Source: Blastocystis sp. Blastoise (taxonomy: Eukaryota; Sar; Bigyra; Opalinata; Blastocystidae). From it: a stretch of DNA of 64,000 nucleotides. The translations under genes were made by a program, and so were the position numbers. The DNA lies in the NCBI GenBank assembly GCA_039096225.1, contig JBBPEB010000013.1, positions 399,501 to 463,500 of the forward strand, read 5' to 3'. Positions 44,284 to 62,553 of this stretch are shown here, in pieces; within the stretch, counting starts at the first letter, position 1, and each line of letters starts with the position of its first letter. The notes beneath the pieces are model-generated. The model was given only the letters and a program-made list of their open reading frames with translations. It searched no databases and was not told where the DNA came from.

Positions 44284-45483
44284 CTTTTATTTCATTTTTC
44301 TTTTAATTTTTATAAATCTACATAGAATAAAACGTTTAATAATTTTTAGAGGATCGAGATAAGCTCAATAATGATGTTTTTGACATTTTACACGAGGTTT
44401 GTGTTTGTTGATGTAATTTGATTTGTTGTTGAATAAATAATAACCTTACACATATTATAATTAGAGAGCAAATTGAATTTTTTAGCATTTTTAGAATGTT
44501 AATCATGTAGTTATAATGATTGATTGTCTTTAAGTATTTAACAATTAGGAAAAAAGCGTGATTATGTGTAGATCTTAATAATATAGTAGTAGTAGAATCA
44601 TAATAGCAATACATGCTTCAAATTTTTACAAAACTTTGAATTCTTTTAAATTGGCTAAATACTGATTATTAGTGGTCAAAAAATTTTCAAACTCAGCTCA
44701 TCAAGACGCATTAATTTACACACTTTTCATGAAAAAAAGACCGGGTGACATAAAAAAGTAATTCATTCATTGACTATTATACTATGACATGACAGTTTTT
44801 AACTTAAAACATATTATTTTGATATATAATGTATAAATGTTTTGAAATAAGTCATCTAAGAAGATTTTTGTGACACATGTTGTGACAGATACATGACTTA
44901 AAAGTTCATAAGTCATCAAATAACAACAAGTATGATTCCTATATTTGACTATTTGTGTTAATTTGGGTGACAAATAAAAATTATTTTGTGACAAAAGTCA
45001 ATTGCTTAAGATATTCTTTTGTATATTATTTTAAAGACTTTTATTTATGTTTATAATGAAAAATAATGTCAATAAATACTAAAAAATATTATAAAAAATA
45101 ATAATGTAATTAAAAAGTTTTTATTTTTATAAAATATCATGAAGTAGTCTTGTAGGGACTGTACAGATACATCCTGACAAGTAATAAAAATTAAATAAAC
45201 GAAAAGCATATTAAAATATTATTTTTCAAAAATCAAACAAAAAACAATACAATGAACAAAAGCTGGATTTGAAAAAACAATACGTCCAACAAAATGATTT
45301 TTAATAGCCTTATAAAATGGTTTTAAAATGTATTTTATATGTAGAATAAGTCACACAACACATTTATAATATTTATATTATAAAATATATTGTTTTTATG
45401 TTTAAAAATAAAAAAATAAAAAAACGGTTAGTAGTCACTAGCTTTGCAATTATTATATGACTTGATGAAAAATATTATAAGGG

Positions 45484-45561
45484 AGTTGTTTGGTCAAATG
45501 GTCAGTGCGTATAAAATTTTTACATAGTGGACGGATCGAATCTTACGAGGAACTATTTTTT
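45484..45561 (+). ncRNA. tRNA-like sequence A (pol III A box, B box, T-run)
   Basis: A box TGGTCAAATGG (45491-45501) fits TRGYNNARNNG. B box GATCGAATC (45534-45542) fits GWTCRANNC. Their 43-nt spacing is that of a tRNA gene. A TTTTTTT run at 45555-45561 could terminate pol III. The would-be acceptor stem pairs with one mismatch (AGTTGTT with AGGAACT), but the T-stem pairs badly, so it is not a normal tRNA gene. A decayed tRNA or tRNA-derived SINE head is likelier. Confidence 0.38.
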
Positions 45562-45846
45562 TAAACTTTTTCTTTTGACTGCTATTTACAATGATTTTAT
45601 TTAAAATCAACTTTGTTTCATTTTTATTATCTGTAAACATTATTTACATCATTGATATCTGCTTTTTAGTTTAGAATCAACATATCAACAAACTTTTTTT
45701 TCAAAAAATAGTAATTATTGTTTAAAAACAATTCTAAGTATTTCTAGAATGTTATAAATGTAATAAAAGAGCATAAATATAATATTTGAAGATATCAAAT
45801 AATTTTAAACTTATTATATAGAACACATGAAAAAATAAAATTGAGA

Positions 45847-45930
45847 AATCGGTTGGTATAGTTGACCAGCGCTGTAGCTATTATGGTAATTGTCGCTGGA
45901 TCGAATCTCGCAAGAGGCATTTTTATTTTT
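45847..45930 (+). ncRNA. tRNA-like sequence B (pol III A box, B box, T-run)
   Basis: A box TGGTATAGTTG (45854-45864) and B box GATCGAATC (45899-45907) are 45 nt apart, followed by TTTTTATTTTTA. It shares GGATCGAATCT and GAGG with copy A, then a T-rich end. The strongest stem is CAGCG/CGCTG across the middle, which is incompatible with a cloverleaf, again pointing to a tRNA-derived element rather than a working tRNA. Confidence 0.36.
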
Positions 45931-46711
45931 ATTTCTTGGAAAAACATCTTTTTATGAAACTTGTTCTTTTATATATTTATTTTGATTATCTCTTGATACG
46001 ATCATTTATTTTGGTTTAATTTAATTAACTTAGTTTATCAAGAGTATTCGCCTTGAGTATTTATTTTAATTTTTATAATCTGCTTTACTTAATTACTTTC
46101 TTTCTTTAGGTATCAAGGCTTTTAGCTTTTAAACAACTCTTTATACTGTGAAATCAGGATCTATAGCATTCCAGATGGTTCAAATGGATCAACAAATATT
46201 TTTTGTATATAATTCGTTTCTTCATTTGTAATATTTATTTGATTTATCTTTATTTTATAGTGCAGGATGATCAGTATTTTTCAAGAGTATTTATTGTGCG
46301 TTATCTATAAGGTTTATTTAGTATTTATATTAATTATATTATAATTGCTTTTTATCATTATTATTTCATTGATTTATTTGTATATTAGTTTATTATAGTG
46401 ATCGTTATTTTCTTATTTATATTTAAAAGGAATATTATTTCATTTTTGATAACAAATTATATATATAGATATACGAGGTCAATACTTTAATTAAGTGTGG
46501 CATTCTTTCTATGTTTAGAATTATTTTATGGTCCTTTAATGTATAAAAATATTGATGAGTATATATTTATTATTATATTTATTAGTATATTTATTATAGT
46601 ATTTATGATATTTATGATTATGAAAATAATATATATATAGTTCAACTATAGAATTATTTCCAGTTGTTATCATTTATTATTTTATATATATATATATCAA
46701 CAATTAGTGAA

Positions 46712-53208
<6,497 letters not shown>

Positions 53209-56200
53209 ATATGTTTGATGGCTTATATCAAATAAATGATAGCTTTATTTGCTCATTTATAAAGACATTTTTTTGTATTTAGGTTAACTTTGTCAAAAAT
53301 ATTATGATTTATGGCCATGTATACAAATAAGGTGAAAAGCCTTTCATTCAGTCTGATGACAAAACTCATGAGTATCATATTTTGTTACAAAAAACTTCCT
53401 TATGTGTTTGATAAATTCAGCAGAATTAAGCATGGCTGAAAAAGTGTCACAAAATTTGGTGGCAAGTGTCACCAAAGTCAGGAAAGGACTGACTATTTGA
53501 TTATTTTTAAAACTTCAGTCATTCTTTAAAAATTTCAATGATAATTTCATTCTTTTGTTAAAGATTCAAATCAGAATAAGATTATTGCCTATAATATTTT
53601 TTCAAACTTGCTTTCTATCTGCTTTCTGAACTAATAATGGTTTATCATTAAGATTCATATTGGTTTTTGTTGCATTGTGAACTCCTCTTAAATACTAGTC
53701 AATATCTACTACATGATGATTTCCCATTGTTTGTTGATTGCTTTGTTACGTACTTGCTCGTTATGATCAGTGTTCAATACACATATCTTACAATGTGCTA
53801 CGTGATGGATACTTATCAGTTACTTATTCTTGGAATGATTACTTGCAATGTATAATTTTATGAATATTTACAGTTTGTTGCCTTCCATTTATTATTTACA
53901 TCTGATTTGGTTACTCACCAAACTTCCTTACTTCTCTTCTTGAATTAGTATACTCATTTTCTTTTTGTAACTTTGCGATTAATGAGATCTTTATTTATGT
54001 TGTTTGTATGTTTGATTTTATTCGACTAATGTGCTTTTGATTGCTTGTTCTACTTTATAAGTGCTAATTATTTTGTTTTTGTTTTTTATTTTTCTGATAC
54101 TTCCTTTTTTCATACTGTATTATAATGGTATTTATATATAACGATGACATTTTCTTATAGATTTACTTATTATGAATTTTCTTATTCTTATTCTAGTATT
54201 TAATAAATACTTAAACACTTCATCTCTGCGATTAATACTTACTATGGTTACTAACATACATAAGTTTCTACTGAAGATAGTAGCAGATTAGTAACAATTG
54301 ATGTTTATTTCTTTTCATCCTTAAATCCTTTTGTCTATATTACAATATTATCATGTACTCTTATTCTATCAAGTTTACTATTATAAGTTTTTGAATGTTT
54401 TAGTATCTTATTGTGTAATTCTTTAATATGCTATTATACAGGAAAGTATCTATATGATATTTCTTTGTTGTAGTTTTCTGTATAAAATTTTTGAATTTCT
54501 TTTTATTCTTTGTATATATTTTCATCTTGGTTAATTATTCTTCAACTTCTCTTCATGTTATCGTTAGTCTACTATTATATATTGAATTTTTAGTTATAAA
54601 CCTTATCTTATTTCCTTATCTTATTTCATCTTTTGTTCTTTTAAGGTATTATAGCATTACATTAATTGTATTAGTTTTCTGGTTTTTCAGTCTCTTCCTA
54701 TCTTCTTCGTATGGTATCTTTATATTTATTAGACTCTTCATTTCTTCTGGTGCTTTTCAATTATTATGTGATCATTCGTAATACTTCACCTGCATGTTCT
54801 TTTCCCTTTATTAAAGAGTTTCTAGATGTGCTATTTTTATATTACTTTTATATTATCCTTAGTTGATATTCCTTTTTCTCCTATGATAGAATTCTTTATG
54901 TTCTTATGTTATTCTAATAGTCGTTTCATATTTCTCTATTAAACATACTATGAGATTTAATGACGATTTTCTTTTCCTTTAATAATTACAAATTCCTCAC
55001 TATTATATATTATTATATATCTTAGTTTTATTATTCTAACAGATTTATTTTTATATTTGTTTCTATAATTGAAAACATACTCAATTAATTTATTTTCATA
55101 TTTCATTCAAATATACTCTTCATATACATATTCATATCCTTCATTTATGGTTTTCTTCGTTTTCTCATGTTCTATATATTATCCCATGGTCTACTTATTT
55201 TTGTGCCTATTTTTAATCCTATACTTCCTCATTATCTCTATTTCTTTATCCACTTTTCTTTTATTTCTAGTGCTTCTATTGTGTATATTGTGTGCTCATT
55301 ATTAGACTTATTCATTTTAATACTGCTTCATCATTATCTCTCTTCATATTCTTTAATGCTCATGTTTATTGTATTTCCTATTTACACAGTTATTATTTCA
55401 GAAGCATTTTCCATTTCTTGTCTAAATAATATGGGTTTGAATATTTTTATTAGTCCTATTTCTTACTATCGTTTTTTATAATTCTTCTCGTTCGTTTCCT
55501 TTCTTTTTCTTTCCAACAATTTCTCTCTTGGCACTACTCATCATGGATTTTAGTAATCAAAGTTAGGATTTGTTCTCATTGTTGTATTACTATTATCTAT
55601 ATACCACAAAAGATATTTTTATTATTTCTCTTCATTCTAAGGTTTTGCTCTTTTTGTTACTTAAACATATTTATATGGCTACTCTTATTTATTATTATTG
55701 TGTACATTCTCTTCTTCTTATTTAATTTTTTATAAAAGCCTAGTATCTACACCTTCTATTCCTTCTATTCTTTCTCATTTCTAATTACTCTCATTTTCCA
55801 AAAATGATATAATTATATAATAGGATCTATGTCTCCATATTTCTTTCGTACTGTTATTTAATAAAATACTATCTCTATTTACTTTAAACCATTTCAACTC
55901 CCTTTAACTTATTATCTATATACATCTTACATTCATGCTGATATGAATACTATAATACTATTTGTATTTCTTCTATTTTGTTGAATACGGTTGAGGTAGT
56001 TCTCGAATTGTTTATTTTCTAAATTTATTTTCATTTCTATTACTTTAGATATTATATCTTCTTAAGTGCATATGTACATAATTAATATGCTTATATATAT
56101 TTACACCTGCTTTTTCCGTTATCAGCCGTTACTTCATATTATTTATACAATGTCTAACTATTATATACAATTTACTCCGTTTGTTCTTTTACTCATGATG

Positions 56201-57544
56201 ATATAATATAGAAATCAACTTCTTATTACTTCTTATGGTTTATTTATTGTATTTCTATTTATAGATTTATATATATTTTTATACGAATATTGTTCTCTCT
56301 TCATGTTATTGTCTTTAAAAATATACTAAAAATAATTATTATCGTCTCTTCTACTCATTTATCACTGCCGATTATAAATTCAGTTGATATATGCATTCTT
56401 CCTTCTTCTTAACTTCAAATTTTATTTACAAGTTTTTAGTTATCTTCTTTATGATCTACATATATAAATATATTCTCATTAAGTCTATGTCAATCTTTCC
56501 AATAATTTTTCTTCTGATAATCTTTCAAATGCTAACCTTTATATAATATCATGAATCTTAATCTAATACTTATTTCATGCTATTATAATATAAAATCCAC
56601 ATTACTTTCTATTATATCATATATTCTAATACTCTTTCGGATATATATAATCCCTCATATGATACTTAATATAGATATAACACATCTTGCTCTTTCCTTT
56701 TGAATTCATGTATAAATATAAAATTGTTGGTGTAAACGATTTAAGATTCCACTTTATATATATGTTTTGGAAAATAGTATATTCTTTAGGAACCAATTGT
56801 TATCACTCTCTTTGTGATATTTGATTGATAAGTCAGGTAAATGATTTTAGTAGTTATTTGGTTCTTTCTATTGATACATTATGATTGAAAATATATTTTG
56901 CTATTTATTTATATATTTAATCTTCTTGATTAGATATACTATTTGATTTAAGAAGAGTATACTTTATAGTTGTATATTATACTTTTGATTGAATAAAGAT
57001 TCTTATTAGTATTGGATATTGTTTTAAAGTATTATACTAGAGAGATTAGTATATATGAAATAATTACTTCTAAAATAATATTTATTTTTCATATAAGTAA
57101 TAATATTTCTCAGTTATTCGTTTGATCTGAATATAATAGTACTTGAAAAAGAATATAATTAGAAAAATAATTGAAATATAGATAAAAATTATTAAGGAAT
57201 AGTGATTCTAATTAAGAAACTATATACTATTGATATAATCAAATATATAAAGGAATATTCAATGTCATCTATTTATAATTATATTTAAAAGATAACAGTA
57301 TATCTTCTTGAGTTAATTAAAACAATACAAATTATAATGTAACAATAAAACATTATGGAATACAAATAGTTAATATAATGAAAACAATATAAATATATAA
57401 ATATTAATAGTAAAAGAAATCAATGTACTTTGTAGTATAAATACAGTAATTAAGTAGTTGGATTAGATTAGTGATTTTGTTGCTAGATGTTATCAATCGA
57501 GTTTCTTTTTCTTTAATTTATCTATATATAATTAAGAATAGATT
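53209..57544. other. Long T-rich non-coding region between convergent genes
   Basis: About 4.3 kb. From about 53.9 to 56.7 kb the plus strand is strongly pyrimidine-rich (TTCTT, TTTC, CTTC words) with few (TA)n runs, unlike other spacers. Open frames here read as hydrophobic F/L/I/S strings because of this skew. I see no domain, splice pattern or RNA gene. GTGTCAC/GTGTCACC words at 53446-53484 resemble those at 44.75-45.0 kb in inverted orientation. Confidence 0.5.
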
Positions 57545-60166
57545 CTATATTATGTGAATTATGAATATAATACTTATAATATACATACGCTCTAAAACAG
57601 TAGTTATAAGTGATGAAGAATCAATGATATCAGAAGTTAATCCAATTGTCATTTGGGTTGTTGGATTAATAGTGTTTCTGTATTTGTTTTTTATATACAC
57701 GAGATGACTGAAACCGCTCTCACAGAGATATGAAGTTGCAAAGGGAAGAAAACATTTCTTGGCTATATCATATAATAATGGAAAACGACTCTTATGGCTT
57801 ATATAGAACTCATCTATTGGTACGTTATTAAATTCTTCTCTACATGTTTTATCAGCAAGTAAACAGAAATACTCTTCTTTAACATGAAACTCCATTTTAT
57901 TTTCGTCAGCTACTTTTGAAAATGGATTAGTAATCCAATATAAAGAATGATCAATAAGATTAGTTGTTGGTGTATTTTTTGGTTTTTTTATGTTACTATT
58001 CGTTTTCTTCTGCTTTTTATTCTTTTGTACTTCTCCTTGATTTGTATTATTACTTATTTCATTTGGAATGATTGCCCCAAGAGTTATTATACAATTGATA
58101 TTAGCCTGAATTATATTTATATTACTAATGATTCCATTGTATTGTCCTTGAATACTACTATTAGGGAAATTATTAAGAACACCAGAAATACTACCTAAAG
58201 TGTATCCATATACTAAATATGGAAAGTCAATTCTAATCGTTACTTGAGTTTCTATTAATTGCTGAGTAACTATGTCAACATAGGTTATTAAGCCATTTAC
58301 AACTCCATTTGGAGATACGCAACCTTGTAATGATCCAAGAATATTAAATTGGTTTGATACTACTGATGTATTGTTATTAACATTACTATTCACTTCATGA
58401 GATATATTTGATGTATTATGTGTATTTTCTTGGTCTATTAAATATTCATTAAGGTCTTGAAGATACGATTCATCACTACCAATATAATTTAGTATTTCTG
58501 GGAAATAATTCAGTAAATTACGTCGAAGAGTTATTAGATGATTTTTGATATAAAATATGATTGAATTAATATCAAGCTTGGTTGTAGATACATAATCCTT
58601 AAGTTTCGTAAATGATGAATAATCGTTATTATTTATTAGTCTTTCTAATCTCAACGATAATTTTATAAATAAATCCTTCATAATGTCTATTAACCCAAAT
58701 ATATATCTATGCTGTCCTTGCATTGATTTATTACAATCATAGAATAAACTGGTAACATCCTCAAGGTATAACATTGAAGCTATGAAGTTAGTATCAATAA
58801 TGGTGTTATATAAGTCCTTCTTTTCTTTATCCTTTTTTATTACTAGTGTTATTCCATTTCTAAGTAAATTAAATCTTTTAATTGATGAATGGCATGAAAG
58901 CCATCTTGTAGGGCAATAAAGGAGAAGTTTATAACTTCTAATATTTTTTTCCTTTTTTTCTTCCTTCTTATCATTACTATAAACTTCATGAATATTATTA
59001 TCTATATTATTATCTGTATCAGATGTATCTAAAAGGGATTCAACTACTTTATTATATTCTATCTCTAAAGAAGATATATTATTAGGGGAATCAGGTATGT
59101 TATCTTGAGGAGAGAAGATAGAAGAGGTTAATGAATATTCATTATCAATATTGTAATTATTGGATTCGTCTTGTCTAACAGCAGACTTCTTTATATATGA
59201 AATTATCTCAACAGCACTTTTGAATATATTAGTGAAGTATTTTGGTAAACAGTTTACACAGAGTTCTTCTCTATGAAGAAAACAGTGGATGAACATACAA
59301 TTCTTATTCTTCTCTAGTACTCGTGTTTTGAAGGAGTTTTTGTCTCCATTCATATTCGAAGCACCGTCAAAAGTAGCTGATACGCAATTATTCCACAGAA
59401 GGTTATTATTATTAAAGAAATTATCTACCATGTTAAATATATTATCACCTGTTTTGGAACTAATCTGAAAAATACTTAAAAATGATTCAGTAAACTTTTT
59501 ATTATATTCGTATCTAGCATAAACGAGTAAATAGGATTTCATTTCTATGTCAGTTGACTCGTCAAGCTGAATAGAAAATGATCCTGATTGTCTTATCCTA
59601 TTTATTACTTCTTGTTGAATTGTCAAAGCAATTTCATCACTTTTTCTTTTGATACTGCTTGAGGATAACGGAAGATTAGAAAGGACTTTGACATTCTTTA
59701 ACCTTTCATATTCTTCAATAATAGGTTTAACTAATTTTTCTCCAGTTCTGTAGCTGTATCCATTCTTTGAAATGGAGTAGGCGATGAAATATGAAAGCTT
59801 ACTGGATAAATCTGAAAAGCTAAAGAGAGAATTTGAGTATTCTGTGTTTTCATTATGATCTTTTAAGAGTTCTTGAATGTCATCATATGTATATTTGCTT
59901 AACCCATGTTTATTCTTGAAATGAGTGAAGAGTTTTGAGGCTTCATAACCTTTACACGTGAGAGTAGACTCACAGATTAAACAAAAATAGGAGTTTTTTG
60001 TTAATTTTTTAAATCCATAAACAACTGGATTGGCATTATATCTTTTAACTCCTTCTTTTACTTCACTATAATATTTGGATTTAGGATTAATATCTGGTTT
60101 ATTATTCGTTTCTTCTGTAATTATGTCATCATCTTTTTTTTTTTTCGTCTGTTGTAGACTTGTCAA
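57545..60166 (-). CDS. hAT-superfamily transposase (ZBED5/SCAND3-like)
   Basis: Open for about 870 codons. An N-terminal BED-type zinc finger (YFCLICESTLTCKGYEASKL...HFKNKH) is followed by FSDLSSKLSYFIAYSISKNG. The RNase H-like core has FSIQLDESTDIEMKSYLLVY (first Asp) and SATFDGASNMNGDKNSFKTR (second Asp), then FIHCFLHREELC. The C-terminal hAT dimerisation block is FPLLYDIAKKCFLPF...YLCESGFSHLVYIKNKYRN. Family knowledge places it with cut-and-paste DNA transposases making 8-bp target duplications. All main motifs are present, so it could be active. Two Asn/Ser-rich inserts and an odd beta-rich segment (about residues 605-700, FNILGSLQGCVSPNGVVNG...) lie inside it. The start is unresolved: the frame begins at a TTG after a TATATAG acceptor. 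MEQYFKKLQ just upstream (about 60233-60207) would fit only if the 12-T homopolymer at 60134 were miscounted. The far C-terminus may include another intron (GTATGTATA near 57589). Confidence 0.9.
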   Translation of the reverse strand: MTSLQQTKKKKDDDIITEETNNKPDINPKSKYYSEVKEGVKRYNANPVVYGFKKLTKNSYFCLICESTLTCKGYEASKLFTHFKNKHGLSKYTYDDIQELLKDHNENTEYSNSLFSFSDLSSKLSYFIAYSISKNGYSYRTGEKLVKPIIEEYERLKNVKVLSNLPLSSSSIKRKSDEIALTIQQEVINRIRQSGSFSIQLDESTDIEMKSYLLVYARYEYNKKFTESFLSIFQISSKTGDNIFNMVDNFFNNNNLLWNNCVSATFDGASNMNGDKNSFKTRVLEKNKNCMFIHCFLHREELCVNCLPKYFTNIFKSAVEIISYIKKSAVRQDESNNYNIDNEYSLTSSIFSPQDNIPDSPNNISSLEIEYNKVVESLLDTSDTDNNIDNNIHEVYSNDKKEEKKEKNIRSYKLLLYCPTRWLSCHSSIKRFNLLRNGITLVIKKDKEKKDLYNTIIDTNFIASMLYLEDVTSLFYDCNKSMQGQHRYIFGLIDIMKDLFIKLSLRLERLINNNDYSSFTKLKDYVSTTKLDINSIIFYIKNHLITLRRNLLNYFPEILNYIGSDESYLQDLNEYLIDQENTHNTSNISHEVNSNVNNNTSVVSNQFNILGSLQGCVSPNGVVNGLITYVDIVTQQLIETQVTIRIDFPYLVYGYTLGSISGVLNNFPNSSIQGQYNGIISNINIIQANINCIITLGAIIPNEISNNTNQGEVQKNKKQKKTNSNIKKPKNTPTTNLIDHSLYWITNPFSKVADENKMEFHVKEEYFCLLADKTCREEFNNVPIDEFYISHKSRFPLLYDIAKKCFLPFATSYLCESGFSHLVYIKNKYRNTINPTTQMTIGLTSDIIDSSSLITTVLERMYIISIIFIIHII

Positions 60167-60373
60167 TCTATATATATATATATATATTACTATTAATATA
60201 CTTGTAATTTTTTAAAGTACTGTTCCATGTATTTAAACAATAAAAAAAGTTTATCTAATATAGAATGTTCTTTTTGGTTTAGCAAAACATTTTCCCTTAT
60301 ATTTTTGTTTTTCCCGTGTTTTCATCACTTAAAATAACTATGAAAATCACGGTAATAAAAAAGTAACTTTGTT

Positions 60374-60431
60374 ATTTAAGCGCAAAAATTTTGGTCCTTT
60401 CGCTTAACGAGTAACTACGTGGTGACCCCTG
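60374..60431 (-). repeat. hAT-type right terminus
   Basis: On the complement it starts CAGGGGTCACCACGTAG and contains GTTAAGCG and TTTTTGCGCTTAAAT (60388-60374), all found in the same order in the end at 44218. It lies about 265 bp outside the transposase frame, a usual distance for a hAT 5' end. Confidence 0.72.
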
Positions 60432-60733
60432 CAATCCACTTATTTAATCTGAAACGATTTGATCTACGCGATCCCATTGGACGATTCCTCAGTCACCAAT
60501 TATTTTTCTGGAAACATACAATAAAAAACCGCGAAATAATCAAACATTACGGTCAAGAATTCAAAAAAACCGAAGTGGCGAAAACAAATTCCTCATTCTT
60601 ATTGGAGCAAAAGGAGATTATGCATTTCTATTTTCCCTACTAAAGAAAATGGTGTATAAGGTTGATTTGGAAACAACTAGTATTTTATTACTTATCTTTG
60701 CTATATATACAATATTTCTACTATTAAATTTTA
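60432..60733. other. Spacer between the hAT end and the CaaX gene
   Basis: About 300 bp, slightly richer in G+C, with a 74-codon frame (GTG start) overlapping the terminus. It lacks an ATG, domain or splice context and is not supported as a gene. It probably contains the promoter of the following gene. Confidence 0.45.
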
Positions 60734-61175
60734 ATGACTACTATTAATAAATTTGAACTCCCAATATCCAAAAAGTTAGCTCCCAGAAGTTCCTCTGTCA
60801 ATGTTATGCATCCATTTGGGGATGAAAGTTACGGAGGAATCCTGATTCGTGACAACGACTATTCAAACATTGAATTAGGAGATTTCAGTACAGAATATCT
60901 AGTACCTCTGTAAGTTTTTTTTATGTTACTGGCTAGTTGTTTTATTTGATTATTGTTTTCATTTTTATAGTGGAGAAGAGAAGAGTTTTAAATATAATAG
61001 GAGAAGATCTCAACGACTTCTTAAGTTCAACGATGAAATAGGAGAGTCTCTAGAAACTGTATTTTTTTAAATGCTTCCTTTTAATATTATTCTTATTTAT
61101 TAGGTTATTTATGATGACAATCTCGTATATCCTTCTGTACATAATCAAAGTCAAGGTTGTTGTACTATTTTCTAG
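60734..61175 (+). CDS. Small protein with C-terminal CaaX-like box (CTIF)
   Basis: Three exons, 60734-60909, 60971-61058 and 61104-61175, join in phase to 111 residues starting MTTINKFELPISKKLAP and ending QSQGCCTIF. The last four residues, C-T-I-F, fit a CaaX prenylation box and the extra Cys before it is a candidate palmitoylation site, so membrane attachment is likely. The middle has a basic stretch (KYNRRRSQRLLKF) that could aid membrane binding. No known domain is recognised. Introns are short (61 and 45 nt) with GTAAGT and GTATTT donors. The gene starts only 300 bp outside the hAT terminus. Confidence 0.6.
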
Positions 61176-62553
61176 TCATTACATATTCATTGAACCGTTA
61201 TCATGCATCTATTTCTCTTTTTTATTGATTCTTTTTCTTTTTTAGTGATATCATATTTTTTTCATTTATTTTTTTTCTTTTTTTTATGAAATTATTTTTC
61301 CTGTGACTAGAATATTTATGTATATATTTTTTTTCTAATCCTATTTAATATATATTCTACTCTGAATCAGTTCATAAACGTTTATATACTTTATATATAT
61401 ATATCATTTACACTATTTATAGAACTTTTATCTGTTTTCTATTTTTAGTTCTTTTTTCTTTTAATTGTATTCTTTACTGATATATATATATCTTTTTATA
61501 ACTCGCTATTCAATAGACATTCTGTCTATAATTAGTCTTTTTAAGTTTATATATTTTTCTATTTCATGTATACACTATAATCTACTGAAATCTTTTTCTT
61601 TATTTTGCGAAGTCATTGCCAGTTTTATAGTTTTCTTATATTGTTTATAGATTTTATTTGTATTTCCTTTTTAATCTTTATATTATCTTTTATATAATCA
61701 CTTGTACTATCTTTTATATTTGTTTCTATAATTCTATTTATATTCGTCTATTTGTTTCTATAATATAATTTATCATATTCTAATATATATATTTTTTTAT
61801 TGTTTCATATATATTTTTTACTATTTCATATATATATATTTATTGTTTCATTTCATATATATATATATTTATTGTTTCATTTCATGTATATATATATTTA
61901 TTGTTTCATTTCATATATATATATATATTTATTGTTTCATTTCATATATATATATATATTTTCGTTTCCTTCGTCTATATATTTAATTATATATACTATC
62001 TCTTTATTGTCTATACATAAGCATGTACTACTATTCTTGTATTCTCTTCTTAATTCTCTATGTATAGCACTTTCTTTATTATCGTTTCTAATTTATGTTC
62101 TTCTAGTGATAGGTATTTCTATATATAATATATATATAATACATATATGTATAAATACTATAATATACATTATGTTTATTATTCATTGCCTATCATTCAT
62201 TTTGCTTTCTTCATCTTATGAAGATTATAATATATATTTATAAACATTATTATAACATTACTTTTCTATTTTGAAAGAATAATATTTATTATCATTTATT
62301 CTTATAACACTATTGGCTCCATTAGTATATTTTCTATTTTTCATATTATTTTTCTATGTTTCATTACTATTTCTTTATGCAATCATTTATTATCACAAGT
62401 TATTCATCGTTTCTTACTATTTCATATAAATACTTAGTTTTTCAATTTTGCTTTTATATACTATTCCAATATGCATTTGTTCGTTGCTATTTTTCTTTTT
62501 TTTTAATTTCATTTATTTTCATTTTTGTTTTGTTTTAGTGGTTTCTTTGAAGG
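61176..62553. other. T-rich non-coding spacer
   Basis: About 1.4 kb with strong plus-strand T/C bias like 53.9-56.7 kb. It has a degenerate tandem array at 61795-61965 whose unit is about TTTATTGTTTCATTTCATATATATATA (about four copies). No exon seen. Confidence 0.5.
61795..61965. repeat. Imperfect tandem repeat (TTGTTTCATTTCATATATA)
   Basis: Four or five units of TATTTATTGTTTCATTTCA followed by a variable (TA)n stretch, so unit length differs with the TA count. Confidence 0.8.

Larger units (their letters stand above)
44284..46711. other. Non-coding stretch with tRNA-like sequences
   Basis: No convincing exon. It holds several GTGACA/TGTCAC words (44750-45000) and the two A-box/B-box sequences listed separately. 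From 46.1 kb (TA)n tracts resume, suggesting the start of the UTP20-like gene's introns; short candidate exons at 46.17-46.31 kb could not be placed. Confidence 0.45.

Noticed and set aside
44336-44994. Two minus-strand frames of 92 and 70 codons
   Set aside because: They sit beside the hAT-type end in non-coding sequence and show no family resemblance or splice context.
45484-45930. Two functional tRNA genes
   Set aside because: A and B boxes fit, but T-stem and anticodon-arm pairing fail in both, so they are listed only as tRNA-like sequences.
54491-55481. Possible multi-pass membrane proteins at 54.5-55.5 kb
   Set aside because: Hydrophobicity follows from the T-rich strand bias; frames are short, overlapping and without introns or motifs.
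60419-60643. 74-codon frame at the right hAT terminus
   Set aside because: It opens at GTG inside the terminal repeat, with no ATG and no recognisable family.
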